A stretch of 9,292 nucleotides of DNA, from assembly GCA_903872005.1 (NCBI GenBank), contig CAIQJD010000045.1, positions 1 through 9,292 of the forward strand, written 5' to 3'. The translations under genes were made by a program, and so were the position numbers. The DNA is from an uncultured bacterium (GTDB lineage Bacteria > Chloroflexota > Anaerolineae > JACIWP01). The notes below the pieces were generated by a model, which was not told where the DNA came from, ran no database searches, and saw only the letters and a program-made list of their open reading frames with translations. This document shows, in pieces, positions 5,289 through 9,292 of the stretch (positions are counted from its first letter, which is position 1; each line of letters begins with the position of its first letter).

Positions 5289-8150
5289 TCAGGCTTTGTG
5301 CTTCACGGCGACAACGGGGAGTTCCACAATGAAGTTCGCCCCGCGACCTGGCTCGCTTTCGGCCCGAATAGTCCCCTGATGCTCTTCTATTATACCATAG
5401 CAGATAGACAACCCAAGTCCGGTGCCTTTGCCTACGGTCTTCGTCGTAAAAAAGGGGTCGAAGATGCGCGATAGGCTTTCTGGTGGGATGCCGGGGCCGT
5501 CATCCTGCACCTCGATGTGGATCGTCTTGCCGTCCAGGAAACGCGACCGAATCGTCAATTGCCCGCCGCTGTTGGCTTCGAGCATCGCCTGTTCGGCGTT
5601 CAGCAACAGGTTGAAGAAGACTTGCTGCAATTGATGGTAGTCGGCCAGGGTGACCGGCACATTGTCGGCCAGGTCCATATTTACGCTGATATTGCCGGCG
5701 CTCAGTTCGTACTGCCGCATCTCCAGCGCCGTGCGTATCACGTCATTGATGTCTGTCGCCACGCGACGCGGCTCGTGTTCGCCCACAAAGGTCAGCAAAT
5801 TCTGCACGATGCGCGCGGCGCGCTTGCCTTGCCGGATAATGCGATCCAGATCCGCCTGCATGCGCGGCTCTGTGGCTGCATTGTAGAGAAGCTGCGAGTA
5901 GCCGATGATGGAAGTGAGCGGATTGTTCAGTTCGTGGGCCACGCCGGCGGCCAGTTGTCCCAACGCCGAAAGCTTCTCGGTCTGCTGCATCTGGCGCTTG
6001 GCGGCGCGCTCCTGGGTGGCATCCTGGATGATGAAGAGCGCGCCGGTGATGGCGCCTTTGGCATCCAGGATTGGCGCGCCGTGGCCGCTCAGCCATACGC
6101 GCCGGCCGTCCCGGCGCGGGTACTCATATTCCGCGATGTTGAGCGATTCGCCGGCCAGCACGCGCCGGCCATAGGCGCGAATCAACGACTGCGCATTCGA
6201 TTGAGCCATTTCGTCCACGCGTCGGCCGACCATCTCGCCGGCCGACTGACCGAAGATGCGCTCGGCGGCCGGATTCCAGACGGCAACCACATCCGTCTGT
6301 GTCATTACGATGATCGCGTCCATACTGCTGCTGATCACCTTGTCCAATTCGCTGCTGGCGCGCCGCAAGTCTTCCAGCAGGTACAGGTTATCTATGGTAA
6401 CGGCGACGATGTGCGCCAAAGCGCCCAAAAGCTCGATGTCCTGGTCGCCAAACTGCTGCCGCCGGGCGAGGAGCATGTACCCCAACAGCCGGTCGCGACT
6501 CCACATCGGCAGCGCGATGAAGGAGCGCACGCCATAGCGATCCTGGAACTGATCCAGATCGGCCGCCGGCGCCATGCGCCCCAGGAGCGCGCTGATGCGC
6601 CCAACCACCAGCGGTTGGCGACTGTAAGGATTCCAGGCCCCGCCGGCCAACACCTGCAATGGGAAACGCCGCGCGGGAAAGACTAGGCCAGCCGCCGTCC
6701 AGATGTCCGCGGATGCCCCATCCTCCGGGTCCAGCGACGCCAGCTCGGCCATTTCCTGGTCCGCGTCGGTGAGGATAAAAGCGGCCGGATACGTATCGGT
6801 GATGAGGTCGGCCACCACGAGGCGTACCGTCTTCAGCGCCTGCTGCCGGCTGGACGCCTGCGCCAGGATGAGGCTGGCAGCTTGCAGGGCCAACAGCCGA
6901 TCGGTCAACTGCTTCAAGTGATTGGCCTGTTCCTGCACCTGCGCGAAGAGACGCGAATTGTGAATGGCGGCGGCCGTCTGTGCGGCGATGCTCCCCAGGA
7001 GTTTGGCGTCCGCATCGCTGTAGCGGTTGGGACGGCGACAATCGAGATTGATGACCCCTACGATCTCATCGCGCGCCAGAAGCGGCGCGCCCATCCAGGA
7101 ACGCGTGTCCGCCGACGCCTCGGTGCAGCGCCAGTCCGGGTCGCGTTGCGTGTCAGAAATGACGATCGGCCGGCGCGTCTGGCGCATGATCTCGATATGC
7201 GCCGGCGCCACTTTGTCCAGGCGTATCTCCTGCACCAGCTCAGGAGAAGCGTAGCCGCGCTGGGCGACGGCCCGAAAATCGCCGGCCTCCACGAGGAACA
7301 CGCTGGCCGTATCATAACCGATGGCGCTCTGAACAATATCGAGCAATCGCTCCATCTGGTCTTCCAGTTGCAGGCTGCTGCCCATCGTCAGAGCCAAAGA
7401 GAAAAGATGCTCCAGCTTCTCGGCGTGCTCACGCATCGCCCGCTCGTAGGCTTCCCGGGCGCGATTGTCGCGCGCGATGCCATCCACGCCCACGAACTGC
7501 CCGCTGGCATCCCGGCGCACCGTCACCGATACTAACATCGGAATGCGCTCGCCGGCGCGCGTGAGCAAGACCATCGGCAAGACATCGGTACGCGTCCCTG
7601 GGCGTTGCTTGAAATCCTGCCAATCCTGCTCGATGGCTTCTTGTTCGTCGCGCGCCATGAACTCGCTGAAACGCCGGCCGATCATTTCGGCCGGCGTATA
7701 GCCCAACAAAGAGAAGGTGGCCGCATTAACGGTGATGACACATCCCGTGAGATCCAGCGAGAAGACCAATTCGGGCAGACGATCCATCAGGTTGTCCGAA
7801 CGCCGCTGCGTCTCCGTCAGATCATCGTAGGTTCGCGCCGCGCGACTCACCCCCCGCAGCCCCAGCAGGACATCCAGCAGCGTCAGAATCAAGAACGCGA
7901 AGGATGTGGACGCGGCCAGCCACGCATTCCGGCCATACGCCGTCTCCGCCGGCCCGCCCGGCAACACGATGGACAGCACGACCTGCGCGAACGCCAACAG
8001 CGTCGCGCCCACGCTCCAGAGTCGCGTGGTCCAAAGAAGAGCCGGCTGGATGGAGGACGTCAGACGGCGCGCGCCACTCCAGGCAACGATTGCCAAAGCC
8101 AGCGTGGCAAAGGCGAGACTGATCTGCCCAAAAAGCGCAATTGAATTCAT
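5289..8150 (-). CDS. Membrane-anchored sensor histidine kinase (PAS-GAF-GAF-PAS-HisKA-HATPase)
   Basis: A 953-residue hybrid-input sensor kinase that should autophosphorylate on histidine and pass phosphate to a response regulator. Three likely membrane helices lie at about 3-24, 46-63 and 76-98. A PAS domain follows (about 120-230; LLGYTPAEMIGR), then a clear GAF (about 245-402; SWMGAPLLA, VGVINLDC), a second, more divergent GAF-like domain (about 415-592; SFIALPMW, LLGYMLLA), and a second PAS (about 600-715; AVWNPAAERIFG). The kinase core has the phosphoacceptor H-box AGVAHELNNPL with His739, N-box FFNLLLNAEQAM (Asn847, Asn851), G1 DDGPGIP (883-889), F-box FDPFF (897-901) and G2 GTGLGLS (909-915). 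The core is intact, so the kinase should be active. No receiver domain is fused and no response regulator is adjacent. The start at 8150 fits the first membrane helix, but AGGAG lies a rather long 15 nt upstream. The stop is 51 bp before the oxidoreductase gene. Confidence 0.95.
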   Translation of the reverse strand: MNSIALFGQISLAFATLALAIVAWSGARRLTSSIQPALLWTTRLWSVGATLLAFAQVVLSIVLPGGPAETAYGRNAWLAASTSFAFLILTLLDVLLGLRGVSRAARTYDDLTETQRRSDNLMDRLPELVFSLDLTGCVITVNAATFSLLGYTPAEMIGRRFSEFMARDEQEAIEQDWQDFKQRPGTRTDVLPMVLLTRAGERIPMLVSVTVRRDASGQFVGVDGIARDNRAREAYERAMREHAEKLEHLFSLALTMGSSLQLEDQMERLLDIVQSAIGYDTASVFLVEAGDFRAVAQRGYASPELVQEIRLDKVAPAHIEIMRQTRRPIVISDTQRDPDWRCTEASADTRSWMGAPLLARDEIVGVINLDCRRPNRYSDADAKLLGSIAAQTAAAIHNSRLFAQVQEQANHLKQLTDRLLALQAASLILAQASSRQQALKTVRLVVADLITDTYPAAFILTDADQEMAELASLDPEDGASADIWTAAGLVFPARRFPLQVLAGGAWNPYSRQPLVVGRISALLGRMAPAADLDQFQDRYGVRSFIALPMWSRDRLLGYMLLARRQQFGDQDIELLGALAHIVAVTIDNLYLLEDLRRASSELDKVISSSMDAIIVMTQTDVVAVWNPAAERIFGQSAGEMVGRRVDEMAQSNAQSLIRAYGRRVLAGESLNIAEYEYPRRDGRRVWLSGHGAPILDAKGAITGALFIIQDATQERAAKRQMQQTEKLSALGQLAAGVAHELNNPLTSIIGYSQLLYNAATEPRMQADLDRIIRQGKRAARIVQNLLTFVGEHEPRRVATDINDVIRTALEMRQYELSAGNISVNMDLADNVPVTLADYHQLQQVFFNLLLNAEQAMLEANSGGQLTIRSRFLDGKTIHIEVQDDGPGIPPESLSRIFDPFFTTKTVGKGTGLGLSICYGIIEEHQGTIRAESEPGRGANFIVELPVVAVKHKA
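5389..5416 (-). promoter_or_regulatory. Candidate internal promoter with extended -10, facing the DAO-family gene
   Basis: Read on the minus strand, TATAAT (5394-5389) is a perfect -10 and is preceded by TGG, giving the extended -10 TGGTATAAT. TTGGGT (5416-5411) sits 16 bp upstream as a weak -35, matching three of six consensus positions. Transcription would start near 5382, about 145 nt before the oxidoreductase ATG. The site lies inside the histidine kinase gene and is formed by a Gly codon plus two successive ATA Ile codons, which are rare in a genome of this GC content. Prediction only. Confidence 0.45.
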
Positions 8151-8178
8151 GGCCGCGAAAACACTCTCCTCTGGCTAC

Positions 8179-8207
8179 ATGATACGGCAGTTTGCCAGGA
8201 ATGTCAA
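8179..8207 (-). promoter_or_regulatory. Sigma70-type promoter of the histidine kinase gene
   Basis: On the minus strand, TTGACA (8207-8202, full consensus -35) and TATCAT (8184-8179, five of six -10 positions) are separated by exactly 17 bp. A start near 8172 gives a leader of about 22 nt that still contains the AGGAG (8170-8166). This is the best promoter in the window. Given the short gaps downstream, it may serve the whole five-gene block. Confidence 0.75.
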
Positions 8208-8218
8208 AGCCCCATTCC
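8198..8218 (-). repeat. Inverted repeat overlapping the -35 of the kinase promoter (possible operator)
   Basis: GGAATG (8198-8203) and its reverse complement CATTCC (8213-8218) form 6-bp arms 9 bp apart, a 21-bp dyad that overlaps the -35 hexamer at 8202-8207. The position would suit a repressor or an activator. A 6-bp dyad with free spacing is expected about once by chance in a region this size, so the evidence is position only. Confidence 0.25.
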
Positions 8219-8324
8219 CGTCAGGTATCTTATGTATACTTACGTCAGCACGGTTCCTGGGATACGGATTCAACGCCGCATTTCGATTTGCGTTTTTGTG
8301 TACATGATGGTAATGTGACGCTTA

Positions 8325-8340
8325 CGAGGCGCACGCCTCG
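8325..8340 (+). repeat. Perfect inverted repeat in the leader of the small membrane protein gene
   Basis: CGAGGCG (8325-8331) is followed two bases later by CGCCTCG (8334-8340). In RNA this would probably fold as a 6-bp stem with a GCAC loop. It ends 41 bp before the ATG at 8382 and upstream of the GGAG. It could be an operator half-site pair or an mRNA hairpin. It has no U-tract and does not look like a terminator. Confidence 0.35.
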
Positions 8341-8381
8341 CGCATCCACCGATGACGAATCTCACGACGGAGACGGACAGC

Positions 8382-8840
8382 ATGAGCGATGAGCGCAGCA
8401 CAGCGCCGGCCGGCGGGTTGGCGCGTGTGTGGCAGACCGGGGTGTGGCGACGCTGGTTGGGTGGACTGGCCGGCGCCACGACGCTGGCGTTGGCGGTCGG
8501 CGCTCTCGCGCTGCCGCAGGCCATCCAGCTCGCGGTCGTGCAGTTCATGATCCCGCCCTATGCCTACATCTGCCTGGGACTGGCTGCCATCGCGCTGGTA
8601 GAGCTGCCCGAATCGCGAATCCAGCGCATCTGGATGGCGCTCATCCTGGCCGCCCTGGCCCCGTTGAGCCTCTTTGGCTACGCCGCCGGCGGCATTCCCC
8701 CACTCCTCATCCTGGCGATTCATCTCGGCTTCTTGATCGGCTGGATGGCCTGGCCCCGGCGCGCCGCCTGGACGCTCCTCTGGCTGACCGAGGCGCTGGC
8801 CTGGATTGGCCTGGCCTTCGTCCAGGGCCGGCTTCCCTGA
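8382..8840 (+). CDS. Small polytopic membrane protein of unknown function
   Basis: I do not recognise a family. The 152-residue product has a short basic N-terminus (about 1-26, with RVWQTGVWRRW) and then up to five hydrophobic helices at about 27-45, 55-74, 83-102, 106-124 and 128-147. Trp and Ala/Leu enrichment is clear, and the segments are joined by short loops, including a charged one at PESRIQR (76-82). It is therefore an inner-membrane protein with almost no soluble domain. The ATG at 8382 is preferred because GGAG sits 9 nt upstream; an in-frame ATG at 8352 has no ribosome binding site and would add ten polar residues. It is the only plus-strand gene here, diverging from the histidine kinase and converging on the kinase-family gene 16 bp away. 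A link to the sensor kinase (for example as a membrane signal partner) is conceivable but unsupported. Confidence 0.75.
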   Translation: MSDERSTAPAGGLARVWQTGVWRRWLGGLAGATTLALAVGALALPQAIQLAVVQFMIPPYAYICLGLAAIALVELPESRIQRIWMALILAALAPLSLFGYAAGGIPPLLILAIHLGFLIGWMAWPRRAAWTLLWLTEALAWIGLAFVQGRLP

Positions 8841-8852
8841 ACCACTCCGGCC
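8826..8852. terminator. Possible weak bidirectional hairpin between convergent genes
   Basis: GGCCGG (8826-8831) and CCGGCC (8847-8852) could form a 6-bp GC stem with a 15-nt loop across the stop codon at 8838-8840 and the 16-bp gap. TTTT follows on the plus strand about ten bases later (8862-8865). The loop is long, the T run is detached, and GGCCGG/GCCGGC words are abundant throughout this DNA, so terminator function is doubtful. Confidence 0.2.
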
Positions 8853-8856
8853 GCTG

Positions 8857-9292
8857 TCAGATTTTCACGCCGTCCAAATCGCAGAAGCGGCGATAGGCGG
8901 CATCCCAGGCGCTGTGGCCGGCCGGCTCATAGCGACGCGTCTCCGCAGAACGTCCCACCACCTCGCGCAACTCGGCCAGGGAGCCGATCTCACCCAACGC
9001 CAACGCCTGCATGAGAATATTGCCCATGGCGGTCGCCTCAACCGGACCGGCCAGCACGGGCCGGCCGGTCGCGTCCGCCGTGAAGCGACACAGCAACTCA
9101 TTGCGCGATCCGCCGCCAACGATATGGATGGTCGCCAGACGCCGCCCCGTCACTTGCTCCAACTGCTCCAGGACACGCCGGTAGGCCAGGGCAAGACTCT
9201 CCAGAATAGCGCGGGTAGTCGCGCCCGGCGTCGTCGGCGCCGGCTGGCCGGCCGCAGCGCAGAACGCGTCAATCGCCGCCGGCATGTCCGGC
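8857..9292 (-). CDS. rhaB: Rhamnulokinase-type FGGY carbohydrate kinase, C-terminal part (5' end off the window)
   Basis: Rhamnulokinase phosphorylates L-rhamnulose to L-rhamnulose 1-phosphate in rhamnose catabolism. The visible 144 residues are the C-terminal portion of the second actin-like domain. They contain DMPAAIDAFC with GQPAP (the family's 'MP..I..yC..tgQ..P' pattern), ILESLALAYR, and the ATP-site segment IHIVGGGSRNELL. AGPVEATAMGN and SLAELREVVGRS follow; all are typical of RhaB rather than xylulokinase or glycerol kinase. Full-length members are about 470-490 residues, so about 30% is present and the catalytic Asp lies outside. The gene ends in TGA, 16 bp from the convergent membrane protein gene. 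Assignment as an FGGY kinase is secure and as rhamnulokinase likely; a related fuculokinase-like specificity is the main alternative. Confidence 0.88.
   Translation of the reverse strand, partial: PDMPAAIDAFCAAAGQPAPTTPGATTRAILESLALAYRRVLEQLEQVTGRRLATIHIVGGGSRNELLCRFTADATGRPVLAGPVEATAMGNILMQALALGEIGSLAELREVVGRSAETRRYEPAGHSAWDAAYRRFCDLDGVKI

Noticed and set aside
5517..6686. 389-codon plus-strand open frame opposite the histidine kinase
   Set aside because: It mirrors the kinase codons and shows no domain signature or ribosome binding site. The minus-strand kinase has every expected motif.
8235..8240. TATACT as a plus-strand -10 for the membrane protein gene
   Set aside because: No acceptable -35 at 16-18 bp and a leader of about 135 nt. 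A TTGCGT at 8288 with TAATGT 17 bp on is equally weak, so no plus-strand promoter is called.
8352..8381. Earlier in-frame ATG for the small membrane protein
   Set aside because: No ribosome binding site precedes it, whereas GGAG lies 9 nt before the ATG at 8382.
1..9292. A new antiviral defence island based on the HerA-like ATPase
   Set aside because: HerA-based defence pairs have an adjacent nuclease, Sir2 or DUF4297 partner. The neighbours here are metabolic enzymes and a sensor kinase, and no mobility genes or composition shift are seen.

Overview
The window is high-GC bacterial chromosomal DNA (about 60% GC by eye), densely coded and almost entirely on the minus strand. I infer the Chloroflexota (Anaerolineae/Caldilineae-like), mainly from protein style and gene mix; no sequence here proves it. 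I see no rRNA, tRNA, CRISPR, insertion sequence or phage gene.

Layout, in minus-strand reading order from the right. (1) At 8857-9292 lies the C-terminal part of a rhamnulokinase-type FGGY sugar kinase, cut by the window edge. (2) At 8382-8840, on the plus strand and convergent with the kinase, is a small polytopic membrane protein of unknown function. (3) A 231-bp intergenic region (8151-8381) separates it from a divergent minus-strand block and holds a near-consensus sigma70-type promoter (TTGACA, 17 bp, TATCAT) facing that block. (4) The block has five genes: a 953-aa membrane-anchored sensor histidine kinase (PAS-GAF-GAF-PAS-HisKA-HATPase), a 401-aa FAD-dependent DAO-family oxidoreductase, an 812-aa HerA/VirB4-like ATPase with a long coiled-coil C-terminus, a short-form 6-phosphogluconate dehydrogenase (gnd) and the N-terminal 198 residues of glucose-6-phosphate dehydrogenase (zwf), which runs off the left edge. 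The gaps are 51, 69 and 19 bp, and gnd and zwf overlap by 4 bp (ATGA).

The clear functional unit is gnd-zwf, encoding the two dehydrogenases of the oxidative pentose phosphate branch (NADPH supply), with probable translational coupling. The close spacing suggests that the kinase, oxidoreductase and ATPase may be co-transcribed with them. A second promoter-like site, an extended -10 TGGTATAAT made by two consecutive rare ATA codons near the 3' end of the histidine kinase gene, could uncouple the four downstream genes from the kinase. No response regulator is present, so the kinase is an orphan within this window.

I found no convincing new defence or mobile system. The observations most worth checking are the internal extended -10 site, the strong over-representation of the palindrome GCCGGC (about 65 copies by hand count), the HerA-like ATPase without an N-terminal HAS-barrel or a NurA partner, and the NADP-type Asn-Arg-Ser motif in a short-form 6PGDH.
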